From Lineus longissimus (lineage: Eukaryota; Nemertea; Pilidiophora; Heteronemertea; Lineidae), in assembly GCF_910592395.1 (NCBI RefSeq), contig NC_088320.1, positions 16,430,501 through 16,494,500 of the forward strand: 64,000 nucleotides of DNA, written 5' to 3'. Position 1 is the first letter of the stretch. The number at the start of each line of letters is the position of its first letter. The notes beneath the pieces are model-generated. The model did no database searches. It saw only the letters and a list, made by a program, of their open reading frames with translations, and was not told the origin of the DNA. Of this stretch, positions 12,585 through 24,171 are shown in pieces. A program made the position numbers and the translations under genes.

Positions 12585-13671
12585 TTGAGAAGCCAGGATT
12601 TGTATTCTGGATGAACTGGCATGGATTTAGGACTAGAATTCCTCACATGCATTTGTGATGGACTCTATGATTTAGAATAGCATAATGCACGCCTCTGGAA
12701 TTTTATCATTTATCTCTTTAAGGATATTCCTAGGGTTCATTTCGTCAACCGGGATTCTTGTCTGGTTTATTCAAGTTCGTAAGTCTTGCTTACTTCCTCT
12801 ACCTTGAAAACTATATCATTAATTTCCCCCAGGTTGTGCGGTTTGGACATTGGCATGTTGGACAATTCTTCCTTCGTGAAAACACGATTATGCGTTTTTA
12901 ATCTCTTAGGTCCAGAGGAGATTCACCAAATTAATAACAGGAATGAGTGATCTAACATACTCAGTGAAAGGCTAGAGTCACTAGATCTCTTCAGCCTCAG
13001 ACATAGGAGAGAGGTGATTTGATAAGCTTGTTCCAAATATTACATGAAACGGATTTGGCGAACTATCTGTGTGGCGGCGACGCATTACTCTCCGTATATA
13101 GGATCATGAATTTAAAGACAGACGACGTATCTGTACTCTGATATTTCCTTTAATTAATCATGCATTGCGTGAAAGATATTGTAAAACATCAGCAGCTTCA
13201 GGGTAGGGTTCATATCATTCAGCGGTTTCACAACGCAGCTAGACTCCCTGACCGGGGCAATCCATTGCGTCATCATAATTTGGTCTCCTTATGGACTGCC
13301 ACAAAAAGCGGGAATTCGTGCAACTGGACGATTAGCCAATGGACATTGCTTTAACGAAACTGTAAGTGCATTTTCTGTCACCGAATCAGAATATTCGACG
13401 TATACCGCTCTGGCATTAATAGCGTAGCTGATATTTATACACTTCCTTCCCATACTGCATATCTCCCGTGGTTTAGATGGTACACGCACGCACAGCGCTG
13501 TATCGTTAGTTGACCTACAATGTACCTGTGAATAAACATCAAACAACACGATTCATGGAGTATGAAGATGACAAATCGCTGTTGGCTCTAACACGTGAAC
13601 AGGGTATCAATCTCTTTGTTCCAAAAACATTAACATATAAGGACAAAAGGTTTCAAAATCAATAAGAAAAT
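12585..13671. other. No gene identified
   Basis: AT-rich sequence with short, unrecognised frames only. Confidence 0.4.
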
Positions 13672-14925
13672 ATGAAGCGGACGGAAGAAAGAACAGATGA
13701 CAAGGACCTAATAAATATGTCCATAACATCTCTGAAACAAGGCCTATTACTTCATGACTTTGCCAGGCCAATATATTTGTACTACATGCACATGTACATT
13801 GTTTCTTTTATCCACTCCAGGCTTCAGAATTATGTATGTCTGAAGTCTAGCTTGTGTCTGCATGCGATTTGATATCATATTTACGAAATTCGGTTGATTT
13901 GTCGTGAAACCGGTAGCGCATTTTAGAGAACCCACTGCGGTCATAGGCTTTCATACTTTCAGAGATGCAGTTTCAAAGTTGAGTTGGTGTCTTTCAGAGT
14001 TGAAACTGTTTCAGAGTTGATCCGTAACAGACGTAGGCCTATCAAGGGCGGAGTGCCCCAACCCAAAGGAGAATCCTTGTAGAAAATGTCCCTGGTCGAT
14101 ATTACAGTTACAGGGATAGTCTCCTCTGAGGGGGCAGGCCAAAGGAGAATCCTTCTAGAAGATGTCCATGTTCGTCATTGCAGTTGCATAGATAGTCTCC
14201 TCTATGGGGGCAGGCCTGGTAGAACCCACACCGTGGATGACATGGCATGCAGTAGGCCTATCAAGGGCGGAGTGCCCCAACCCAAAGGAGAATCCTTGTA
14301 GAAGATGTCCCTGGTCGATATTACAGTTACAGGGATAGTCTCCTCTGAGGGGGCAGGCCAAAGGAGAATCCTTCTAGAAGATGTCCATGTTCGTCATTGC
14401 AGTTGCATAGATAGTCTCCTCTATGGGGGCAGGCCTGGTAGAACCCACACCGTGGATGACATGGCATGCAGTAGGCCTATCAAGGGCGGAGTGCCCCAAC
14501 CCAAAGGAGAATCCTTCTAGAAGATGTCCATGTTCGTCATTGCAGTTGCATAGATAGTCTCCTCTATGGGGGTAGGCCTGGTAGAACCTATCCTGGTTGA
14601 GATGGCATGTAGTAGACCTATCAAGAGCAGTGCCTCATCCCAAGAGAGAATCCAGACGGAGGAAAGAACAGATGACAATGACCTAATATGTCCATAACAT
14701 CTCTGAAGCAAGGCCTATACTTCATGACTTTGCCAGGCCAATATATATGTACTACATGCACATGTACATTGTGTCTTTTATCCAGGCTTCAGAATTATGT
14801 ATGTCTGAAGTCTAGCTTGTGTCTGCATGCGATTTGATATCATATTTACGGAATTCGGTTGATTTGTCGTGAAACCGGTAGCGCATTTTAGAGACCCCAC
14901 TGCGGTCTTAGGCTAACTAATCATC
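13672..14925. repeat. Tandem 219-bp block flanked by two 270-bp direct repeats
   Basis: A 219-bp unit starts at 14032, 14251 and 14470; the last copy is shortened. Each full unit is built from two related halves, both with GGAGAATCCTT and ATAGTCTCCTCT. The unit length is a multiple of three, which gives identical short frames in successive copies. The stretch 13676-13948 is repeated at about 14651-14915, flanking the tandem block like terminal direct repeats. I see no TG...CA ends, primer-binding site or clear target duplication, so a miniature LTR element is possible but unproven. Confidence 0.75.
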
Positions 14926-14989
14926 AAAAGAAACCAAGGTGATCATTAATAAAATTATTCCAACCACAGGTAGCATCGTTGTCGAACAA

Positions 14990-15140
14990 ACCGTCCCGGG
15001 TATACCACAATCTCCACTCAACCCTACCCGGGTGACCCGGTATAACGCAACCTCCTAACAACATATCACGGATCAACCCGGTATAATGCAAACTTCATCC
15101 AACCCTACCCGGGGCGCTACGTAGCGACCCGGGTCATTAT
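14990..15140. repeat. Repeated CCCGGGT/ACCCGG motifs
   Basis: Several ACCCGGGT-type palindromic motifs are separated by 20-50 bp, including CTACCCGGGGCGCTACGTAG. Two related halves (AACCCTACCCGGG) suggest a small decayed tandem or inverted repeat. Confidence 0.5.
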
Positions 15141-15460
15141 CTAGGCCTATTTTACTGCTGGGGTAATTAGCGCTATCTATCAATGTGCACCGGGCCTAGA
15201 AATTCTTTGTGATTACGACCATTGTCATGGAGTTTTATCTTATTTTGTACCGGGAGTCGACCTTATGGACTGTAAGAGCCGTGGTAATGGACTTTTGTTC
15301 CACTTTGACCGTGGGTCGCAGATCATTTGATAGGGGCAGTACCGGTATTGGTGTTGGTAGACATATGCCGAATCCCAGAAATAATAAATCCCAATCCATT
15401 TAATAGACTGTTTACTATGTGATAGTCATGATAGTCTTGGGGTAAGGATCTGATTTGATT

Positions 15461-15483
15461 ATTACCATTTAATTTTTGGAGTG
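15461..15483 (-). repeat. Right terminal inverted repeat of the 8571-bp element
   Basis: Reverse complement begins CACTCCAAAAATTAAAT. It is followed by the duplicated TA (15484-15485) and by the resumed unit R. Confidence 0.85.
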
Positions 15484-15485
15484 TA

Positions 15486-16267
15486 CGTATCGAGCGCTGC
15501 CTGCAACTTGAATGAAATGACATTTTTGTAATGTTTTAATAAAAAAGATATTATTCCTGCGCTACTCATGCAAAGCGGGTTTAAATTAATCATTATTTAC
15601 AACATAAGTACACATACATCGATAACGTAGTTCATTCGCGATTGTGATCCACGAAGAGAGCGAATTTGTTGCACAAACGCGTGTCTGAATACCGCAAAGC
15701 TGACGTTCTTTCTGGAAGGGTCCTTGACGAAAGGACGCGTATTACACGTCACAAGAACACATGAATTAACGAACTGGCTATATCACAGATCACTGGCAGA
15801 ATTGGTTGAATTCAAGACGGATTTCTGGAGATACCGTTTATAGAAAATACTACAAGTGTCGGCATGTTCGTGTTTAACTCTATTATGTAACTATGAATAG
15901 CATTGTGCCAAACAAGTGCAAATTCAACCCTATATCAGTGTTAGAAATATGTACTTACAATTAGAATCCCAGTTGACGCAGAACAAAGATGTGTCAAATA
16001 CAGATGCTCTTCTCGATTTTTATATATCCAAGTCAAATGACAGACACACCTGCTACTTTTCGAGACGAACTAAGCCATATTTGCAAGATTTCTTTGTATC
16101 TTGTCAAACGGGTGTTAAACAGGAAATTTGTCTCAGAATATTGACAGCGGCTTTCGTACGACCTGTCACTGCCATACGTTACCTCTCTGAGAAATTAATG
16201 GGAGTAAATTAGAATAGAGAAATTTGCTGTCAGCAAATTTGAGTCCAGCACCATGCCAGTGTAAGTA
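15486..16267. repeat. Unit R, copy A, right part
   Basis: Continues unit R after the 8571-bp insertion and matches 25640-26420 closely, ending at CCAGTGTAAGTA. A 98-codon frame at 15916-16212 is not kept in the other copy (frameshifted near its end), so I do not call a gene. Confidence 0.9.
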
Positions 16268-17457
16268 CACGTCTGTTTACTCGAAACTGGTCAAAATGGC
16301 GCCGCGTTATACGTTGATCTAGCGTGCCGCGGCGACCCTATTACGGCACAAAATCGCTAAAAAGAGTACCAATGGCGGCATGGTACGTATACATTTTAGC
16401 TCATATTAATATCAACACCTATGACTTGTGATATCTCCTAAAATACCAGACTTATTTCAATGTGGTTTGGACTGGGTTTTCACAAATCTTGTTGTTTATA
16501 TAAACATTCTAATTTCAGTGAAATATGTCATTGTCTTCATTATGTAATCGACCATTTTATAAAGTTAAAAAAATAACTTTTTTTATTTTAGGAAAATTTC
16601 CACCAAAAATTACACTAGTGTTGTAGTACAGCAAGAACTAAGACTTTCTGGGGTGTTTTCATGTTGATATCTTATCAGCTGTGTCCTCACTGAATCCGAT
16701 CTGAAGTCGTTCTCAGTAAAACGTCCGACGGAAAACGTTTTAGCAAAAACGCACAGGCCACACTAGATTTTAAAAGCGTTCTCAAAGCGTCTTCAAAACG
16801 TTTTGAGCGGGTCACACTGAAGTCGTTTTGGTTGTAGATAGGAGTATTTCTATGAACGTTTTGCATCTGCCCCTCTACGTCCTCGTCCCTCCACAGGCCC
16901 AGGAGGGCAAGAACTTCAATCCTGGCCCACACATTACCTCTCCCAGCCATTTTAAGCGAAGCAAGCACAAAATAAATGAAATGTCAGACACACGCAGCAT
17001 CCAGGCTTCAGAACGGAAGTAAAGTAAAAATCACTAATGCGCATGCGTACAACGCATTGATAGCACCACATTCAAAAAGCCACAGAACCGTTTTAGCTGA
17101 AACGGTTTCAAGACGACTTGAAAGCTCATCATGAACCGTTCTCGTTAAAACGGTTTCAAAACGTTTTAAGGACCCTCTAGTGTGGCACCCTAAACCGTTT
17201 TAAAGACTTAAAACGTTTTCAAGACGTTTTAAAGGCCCAGTGAGAACACAGCTTAAGATGATGCTCTCAAGCCAAAGTCGCCGCTGCCGGAAGTAACATG
17301 ATGCAGCTTTACAACACTTCCGGCAAATACGAACAGGTGCATTGGCAAATAATTGAAGGCATAGAGAAGAGTCTATAGGATAGAGAAAAACCAACTGCAG
17401 AGAAAGGCTGATCACATCTTGTAACGACTCAACCAACCAGCACCAGTAGCCCACTAG
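16268..17457. other. Spacer between the two duplicated blocks
   Basis: No gene is seen. It contains the TIR element 16677-17253. The last 200 bp lead into satellite array 2. Confidence 0.5.
16677..17253. mobile_element. Non-autonomous TIR element rich in AACGTTTT motifs
   Basis: The left end AGCTGTGTCCTCACTG matches the reverse complement of the right end (CAGTGAGAACACAGCT). The interior is full of AAACGTTTT and AAACGGTTT motifs in both orientations and has no transposase frame. The layout resembles PIF/Harbinger-type MITEs, but no clear target duplication was fixed. Confidence 0.6.
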
Positions 17458-18874
17458 ACCTCCCACCAGCAGAGACCGGCATGGACGTCAACAGTGACAG
17501 ACAAAGAGTTGCCAGACTGACCCAGAGGATTGAGGCTTGGTATCCTGTGTCACACGGTGGGTCAACAGTCGACTCCCTATCTACGTTATTAGAGAACTGC
17601 TCTTGTTGCCAGATTGACCCGCAGGATGGCGGCTTGGTATATATCCTGTGTCTAACGGCGGAACCACAGTCGACTCACTGACCCAGAGGACTGTAGATTG
17701 GTATCCTGTGTCACATGGGGGGAACACAGTCGACACACTATCTTTTCTATGAGAGAACTGCTGTGGTTCCGAGACTGGCCCAGAGGATTGTCGCTTGGTA
17801 TCCTGAGTCACATGGTGGGACCACAGTCGACTCACTATCTGCTCTATAAGAGAACTGCTCTGGTTGCGAGACTGGCCCGGAGGATTACGGCTGGGTATCC
17901 TGTGTCACACGGTGTACATGGGACCACATTCGACACACTATCTGCCATGTAAGAGAACTGCTCTGGTTTCTAAACTGGCACAGAGGATTGTCGCTTTGTA
18001 TCCTGTGTCACACGGTGGAACCACAGTCGACTCACTATCTGCTCTACAACAGAACTTCTCTGGTTGCGAGACTGGCCCAGAGGATTGTGGCTTAGTATCC
18101 TGTGTCACACGATGGGTCGACAGTCGACTCACTCTCTGCTCTATAAGAGAACTGCTCTGATTAACAGACTGTCCCGCAGGATTGCGGCTTGGTATCCTAT
18201 GTCTAACGGCGGAACCACAGTTGCCTCACTGGCCCAGAGGATTGTGGCTTATTATCCTGTGTCACACGGTGGGATCACAGTCGACACACTATTCACTCTG
18301 AGAGGGAACTGCTCAGTTACCCAAAAGATTGTGGCATGGTATCCTTTGTCACACGGTGGCTCCATAGTCGACTCACGCTCTGCACTACAAGAGAACTGCT
18401 CTGGTTGCCAGACTGGCCCAGAAGATTGTGGCTTAGAATCCTGTGTCAGACGGTAGGACCACAGTTTACTCACTATCTGCTCTATAAGAGAACTGCTCTG
18501 GTTGCCAGACTGGCCCAGAGGACTGTGGCTTAGAATCCTGTGTCACACGGTGGGACCACAGTCGACTCACGCTCTGCACTACAAGAGAACTGCTCTGGTT
18601 GCCAGACTGGCCCAGAGGACTGTGGCTTAGAATCCTGTGTCACACGGTGGGACCACAGTCGACTCACGCTCTGCACTACAAGAGAACTGCTCTGGTTGCC
18701 AGACTGGCCCAGAGGACTGTGGCTTAGAATCCTGTGTGACACGGTAGGACCACAGTTTACTCACTATCTGCTCTATAAGAGAACTGCTCTGGTTGCCAGA
18801 CTGGCCCAGAGGACTGTGGGTTAGAATCCTGTGTCACACGGTAGAACCACAGTTTACTCACTATCTGCTCTAAT
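17458..18874. repeat. Satellite array 2 (97-bp monomer)
   Basis: Same monomer as 1-4732. It begins with a non-monomer module (CCACCAGCAGAGACCGGC and GACGTCAACAGTGA) that also appears inside array 1 at about 672, 2444 and 3163. At 18350-18850 successive 97-bp monomers are nearly identical, which indicates recent local amplification. Confidence 0.95.
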
Positions 18875-20185
18875 ATTATCAGTGCAGTGCCCTAGTAAGC
18901 GCGCAGCGCCTTTAGGTTGGGGGGAAACCCCCCAAACCCCCTGGTTGGGAACCTACTATAGTTCCTTCCGCCAATTTTTTTGTTTTGATAGACAGTTTTC
19001 TCCGTGTATCTCTTAGCAGTAACTCAACTCCATCATCATTAATAGCCGGCAAAGAAATGGAAAATGTCCCCCCCCGAAAGGTGTCCGAACTAGATACTAT
19101 AGTCTGGCACACTCTGGCAGATTCTAATGTAAAGTGCAAGCTCTATTGAACTCACGCAACTGTCGACATGGAGAGCCCCCCACCCCCCCCCCCCCACCCC
19201 GACCCGTCCTTCTGACATGTTTTAGCTAGTGCATTGGGGGAAATGCCCCTCAACCCCCCCCCCCCCCCCCCCCTATTGGCCTCTCAATAAGTCCTTCTGA
19301 GCTGCTTACCCTGGGGCGCTTGAGTGGATGGAACCTCCAAACCTTCATGATGGTGCAGTCCTTTGACACGTTTAACACAGAGCGAGGAAGAGGTACTCCT
19401 TCGATGGTACCCTAACTGCTACCCTCAACCATCATTACCCTTCCTTTTCACTGGCATGATATTGGCAAGACTACCAAGAGGTCGTACTGGTGGCTTCCTT
19501 GAGACAATTGCTTGTGGTCGTACCTGGGCAACCAATTCAAGGGGTCAGGGATCAGGTTTTCCCCCACCAACATGTGGCCGAATGGTTAATGCATAAAAAA
19601 TTGGTTGGAAAGGGTTTTTGCCGACCAAGAGACTTGAAGACACTTGACTCTTGAGGAACACCAGACTGATGAACAAAGAACCTGGGAGCGTAAAAAGCCT
19701 GCAAGCGAATATTGATTATTCTTTAGAAAAAACCAGAAGATCTGTAAAACCAATGGTACTCCATAAAAACATACATTCCTCCTTCAGGTGTCTTCGGATC
19801 CCACCACGGCCCATGAGGAATTCGTTCAAAAGGTTTATTGAAATCTCAAAATAAATTTTTTTTCTCGAAACGCCTGCCCGTCTTTTGCTTCATTATTTCG
19901 GGATTAAATCAATTTTAAGCATCTTTTGGATATAATCACTAAAGTATCAAAAATCAAAACACATATGTCGGGGGGTAACCCCCCAGAAATTGAAGTTTGA
20001 TTAAAAAACAGTGAGAATAATCGTGTGGTTCTCTCTCGGAGCTCAGAATTGTCGAGTTACTACTTTCGCGCGTTTATCTCTTCTGGCGGCCATTTTAAGT
20101 CAAATTTAAGCCATTTGAAACGAATCCATGGACTTGAGAAACATTGTTTACATTGGATGACGTCGTATGCACTGCTGCGCGCTTA
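18875..20185. other. 1.3-kb interruption of the satellite array
   Basis: Unique sequence breaks the array inside a monomer: CTATCTGCTCT lies on the left and ATAAGAGAACTGCTCT on the right. It is rich in G and C runs (poly-C near 19180-19275) and has GGGGGGAAACCCCCC-type palindromes. An AAGCGCGCAGC motif near the left edge recurs inverted at the right edge, hinting at short inverted ends. No coding gene is recognised; frames of 60-77 codons have no known domain. Confidence 0.6.
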
Positions 20186-21008
20186 TAAGAGAACTGCTCT
20201 GGTTGCCAGACTGGCCCAGAGGATTGTGGCTTGGTATGCTGTGTCACACGGTAGGACCACAGTTTACTCACTATCTGCTCTATAAGAGATCTGCTCTGGT
20301 TGACAGACTGTCCCAGAGGATTGTGGCTTGGTATCCTGTGTCACACGGTGAGTCCAAAGTCGACTCACTATCTGCTCTATAAGAGAATTGCTCTGGTTGC
20401 GAGACTGTCCCGTAGGTATACGGCTTGGTATCCCGTGTCGAACGGCGGAACCACAGTCGACTCAAAGGCCCAGAGGATTGTGGCTGGGTATCCTGTGTCA
20501 CACGGTGAGTCCAAAGTCGACTCACTATCTGCTCTATAAGAGAACTGCTCTGGTTGCGAGACTGGCTCGGAGGATGGCGGCTTAGTAACCTGTGTCTAAC
20601 GGCGGAACCACAGTCGACTCACGGGCCGAGAGGACTGTTGCTTGGTATCCTGTTTCACACGGTGAGTCAAGGGTCGACACACTCTATCTGCTCTCTAAGA
20701 GATCTGCTCTGGTTGCGAGACTGGCCCGGAGGATGGCAGCTGGGTATCCTTCGTCTGACGGCGGAACCACGGTTGACTCACTATCTGCTCTATCAGAGAA
20801 CTGCTGTGGTTGCGAGACTGGCCCGGAGGATGGCGGCTTGGTATCCTGTGTCTAACGGCGGAACCACAGTCGACTCACAGCCCAGATCTAGAGGATTCTG
20901 GCTTAGTTTCCTGTGTCACACGGTGAGTTAACGGACGACTCACTAACTGCTCTATGAGAGAACTGTTGGCCTAGAGGATGACAGCTTGGTATTCTGTGTC
21001 ACACGGCG
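20186..21008. repeat. Satellite array 3 (continuation of array 2)
   Basis: 97-bp-type monomers resume after the interruption. Several match the order of variants seen at 1560-2000 in array 1, as expected for duplicated blocks. Confidence 0.95.
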
Positions 21009-21354
21009 TACCGCACCACCACATTGATGAGTGAATCTTAAATATCAAGAATCGAACTTTTGGCCATGGCACTACACACACAACCTCACTGAGGAGTAAC
21101 TATCAAGAATCGAACCTATGACCAACGCAGTTTTCTTTCATTTATGGGGAGAAACAACTGCCTTTCATTGCTTTCGAGGAAGAAACGACATTTTTTCTCT
21201 CATTTCAAGAATGAAGCAGATGCCTTTATTTGCTTTTAGGAAGAAGCGAGTGGTTTTCTCTTATTTCTCGAAGGAAGGCTGCCTTTCATTGCTTTCGAGG
21301 ATAGACATATGGTGATCCAAGGATTCCGAATACATAAAACTAGGTTTTAAAAGC
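21009..21354. other. Linker between satellite and unit R copy B
   Basis: This short stretch is absent from copy A, where the satellite abuts R. It holds small internal repeats (TATCAAGAATCGAAC twice; a CTTTCATTGCTTTCGAGGA type several times). No gene is seen. Confidence 0.5.
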
Positions 21355-21481
21355 AAATAAAAACAAATCAGTGCTGACTGGTATAACTATTTGTGATTTA
21401 TTTAGTATTGTGGTAATACATCATATTTTGAACTCTTGTGACGAACTCACGTGGAACGAAACCTGTACAATACGGCATTCA

Positions 21482-21670
21482 TTATTCTGCTTGTTTTCTT
21501 GCACTCGCCTCTTCCATCACTTCGAATTTGGACGATCGTCGAGCTGCTATGGCATTGCGTTTTCGCTGGTAGTCGGGACATGGAAAAATGTGTCCGCCGC
21601 ACACATACAGGGCATCCGAAGTTTGGAGCAACCCGATGGCTATCACCAGCGCAACTATGATATAGGCAGT
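21482..21670 (-). CDS. Putative exon of a small secreted peptide, copy B
   Basis: Paralogue of 4860-5042 with 62 residues. The hydrophobic leader is identical except for one residue (TAYIIVALVIAIGLLQTSDA), and the KRN...KQAE tail is identical. The cysteine segment between them is two codons longer and largely different; only the two cysteines, a CP pair and a few other residues are shared. The exon again follows TTTGCAG. The function is unknown, and it could be non-coding. Confidence 0.35.
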   Translation of the reverse strand, partial: TAYIIVALVIAIGLLQTSDALYVCGGHIFPCPDYQRKRNAIAARRSSKFEVMEEASARKQAE

Positions 21671-21862
21671 CTGCAAACAATGAAATACATTGTATTATGC
21701 GCCGAGTGTGGTGATTCCTTCAAAAGATATGAATAATATATGAATTTAGTCACCAAACATGCCAAATAATACTGTCAGTGCATCCTGTGGTTGTAACTGT
21801 CATTAGAAGAAATCTGACTTAGAGGTCTGGTGCAGAGCCACACACGATGCCGACAAAACATT

Positions 21863-22056
21863 TAGGGAGAACAATGTTCTGCATTGTTGGTTCTCCTGAA
21901 TAAACACCCGAGTGTATGTCTTGTACAACCATGTACATACACAGGAACCAAAATGGCCACAGTGGCCAATGAAGACAACCCAGAAAGTTCACCATCAGAG
22001 TATTCCTTGAAGACCACATATGGGCACAGTGAAAATAGGTTCGCACGGGTCAATAT
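21863..22056. other. Replaced segment within unit R, copy B
   Basis: 194 bp unrelated to the corresponding 172 bp in copy A, with conserved flanks on both sides. It contains a GGAGAACAATG...CATTGTTGGTTCTCC hairpin close to its left edge, which could be the end of a small inserted element. Confidence 0.65.
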
Positions 22057-22274
22057 GTGTGTGGGTTTCAATGATCCACAGGATGATACAAGGCGCTCGG
22101 ACATCGGGTATATGGCAGACAGACATTAAAGCTGACATGCAGGCATACCTGAAAACGCCTGTCCAACACGTTTCAAACGTCCTCAGATAGACTACCAGTA
22201 GGCCGCAGTGGCGCTACCGTATTCTCCAACAGAGCACTGGATGTGGAGCACAGATATGAGCATCAGTTCATATA

Positions 22275-22350
22275 CTGTATACGTTGCATTTGCTGGCCAC
22301 CACAAGAAGACCAGAATAGGCTATATTACTCCTTATACATGTTTAAGGCC
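22275..22350 (+). repeat. Left TIR of the pogo-like element
   Basis: 76 bp, reverse complementary to 24260-24336 with a one-base length difference. Confidence 0.9.
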
Positions 22351-22603
22351 ACGAGGAGAGTTCCATTTGTCACCATTCACTGAAATGTTGTATAATAATT
22401 TTGGAAGCTACGGATTGCCCTGTCAGCAGTCTGCTGGCACACTGACATTAACTTTCAATGAAAGTTAGGCCTTTGAAAACAATCTTATGCAATATTGATA
22501 AGCAAGATGTTGAGGCCAAGGCAGTTGATGTTGTCAGCATGCTTGTAAGGACTTGTAAAGGCTTGTAATTCTTTTTCTCCTGATTTCGCACCGTCTTTGG
22601 TGC

Positions 22604-22920
22604 ATGGACAATGGGAATGGAGCTGAGGAGGACCGTAATGAAAATGATGCTGTTGGTGATAATGAAAATGTCGTAATTCCTCGCAGACTGAACGCCTACT
22701 CATTAGATATTCGTATCAGGCGACTTGATGAGTACCATGAGCTGAACATTGCAAGGCCAAATGGGATTACTCCTTCAGAATATGGACAGCTACGTGGCAT
22801 ATCTAAGGACCATTGCGCGATGGATACAGGAGGAGGATGAATTGCGCGAGAGACACCGAGAATCCACATACAGATTGCGACAGATGCAAAGGCTAAGGCA
22901 ACATGGAATTGATGGCACAG
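22604..22920 (+). pseudogene. pogo-like transposase, N-terminal exon (frameshifted)
   Basis: Starts at an ATG (MDNGNGAEEDRNEND), with an acidic leader and then a psq-like helix-turn-helix: RLDEYHEL...ITPSEYGQLRGIS. Near 22800-22806 the conserved sequence changes frame; RTIARWIQEEDELRERHR continues one frame over. A single small indel therefore disrupts this copy. The exon ends at a GTAAGT donor (22921). The stop at 22935 just beyond shows that the intron must be removed. Confidence 0.75.
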
Positions 22921-23043
22921 GTAAGTTATCCTGGTGACCTTGGTGCATCGGGGAAATGAATCAGGTGAATGAGGTGAAATGTAGGTGGGGGCTGGTAGGC
23001 CCGCAGGTGATGTGGCCCTTACGATTTTCCTCTCTCATTTCAG

Positions 23044-24143
23044 GTAGATGGCCAGAGGTAGAGAGACTCTTAAATGATTGGTTCCTACAGCGTCGAGAAC
23101 ATGGTCTTCCGGCTGGGAGTGACCTGATGTTCCAGGGTGAACGGTTCTTCAACATTTGGTGGCACGATCTTCCTGAGGAAGAGAGAGAACATTGGATGGA
23201 ACTGCGCCCTCATCTCATACCATTTTCAGCATCAAGTGGATGGTTACAAGGTTTCTTGACTCGTCATGGTATTAGCTACAGGAAGACTTGCAAAGACTCT
23301 ACATCAATACCGCGCAATGCTGCAGAGTTGGTAACGGCATTTCAAAATGAGGTCCGAAACATTATCAATGATAATGGAATACAGATTATCGTCAACATGG
23401 ATGAAACTTTTGTTCTTTGGGACATCGCACCCACGTACACGTACTCTTTGCAAGGTTTGAAACAAGTGGACATACGAACTTTGCGAGGAAATGTAAAATT
23501 AGGGTGTACGGTGACTTTAGCGATGACTGCGTGTGGGAGAAAACTCCCTGCAAGTATAATTTTCAAGGGTCTGCGCGATGATGGTCCAGAAATCGCTCGA
23601 CTTCGGGCAACTGCCCCCGATGGTGTGCGGGTAACGGGCTCGCAAACAGGCTGGGCAAGTTGGCAGACACTGATTGCTTGGGTAAATGATTGCCTCATAC
23701 CGTTTGTGGGAGACAACTTTCCATTCCTCCTAATTTGGGACATGTTCCCAGCGCACCGGCATCAACAAGTGCGTGACCATGTAGAGGACGCCCCCGGGTT
23801 CATAGGGCTGATACCAGGGAGATGTACCTCACTGGTACAACCTTTGGATCTGACCATCATCCGCAGCTTCAAATGTACAATGAGACGCCTATGGAAGGAG
23901 TGGAAAATTGAGAACAATGACATTCATGGTCGTTCCCCACAAATCACCAGGGATGCTGTAATTCAGATGGTATCAACTGCCTGGGAGAGAATTGACCCAG
24001 AAGCAATCAATACAGCATGGAGAGTGAGTGGGCTTGAAGGCAATCAAGAAAATCCGCCTCATCAAAATGATGAGGTACACTTTGAAGTTGATGCCGAAAA
24101 TCCCGAAGATGATCTTCATTTTCTTGAAGATTTAGATGAGTGA
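23044..24143 (+). CDS. pogo-like DDE transposase, main exon
   Basis: Begins after TTTCAG at 23041-23043; the intron is 123 bp and phase-compatible. An open reading from an ATG at 22956 also exists, but its first 30 codons are intronic. Exon order: a CENP-B/Tc5-type DNA-binding region (RWPEVERLLNDWFLQRREHG and onward), then the DDE core. Counting from the 22956 Met, the first Asp is D149 (NMDETFVLWD), the second D262 (LLIWDMFPAH) and the third D298 (TSLVQPLDLT), i.e. DD35D. All three catalytic residues are intact. A short acidic C-terminus follows. The protein would cut and paste the surrounding element at TA sites. Because the N-terminal exon is frameshifted, this copy probably cannot make a full protein. 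Confidence 0.9.
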
Positions 24144-24165
24144 GATTGATAGGGTAATGCTCTCC

Positions 24166-24171
24166 AATAAA
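24166..24171 (+). promoter_or_regulatory. Polyadenylation signal of the transposase gene
   Basis: AATAAA lies 22 bp after the stop codon and before the right TIR. Confidence 0.6.

Larger units (their letters stand above)
6913..15483. mobile_element. 8571-bp TIR element inserted in unit R copy A
   Basis: R copy A is interrupted exactly here. The ends are inverted: CACTCCAAAAATTAAAT at 6913 and its reverse complement ending at 15483, with about 22 bp of near-identity. Each side is bounded by TA (6911-6912 and 15484-15485), and the other R copy has a single uninterrupted TA at 25638-25639. This is a direct empty site and fits DNA-transposon insertion with a TA duplication. No transposase was found, so the element is probably non-autonomous or decayed. 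It carries SAM-domain exons, a nested Tc1-like element, a MITE-like inverted repeat and a tandem-repeat block. The superfamily cannot be assigned from the ends alone. Confidence 0.85.

Noticed and set aside
15916-16212. 98-codon plus frame in R copy A
   Set aside because: The matching sequence in copy B (26070-26297) is frameshifted and shorter; no domain.
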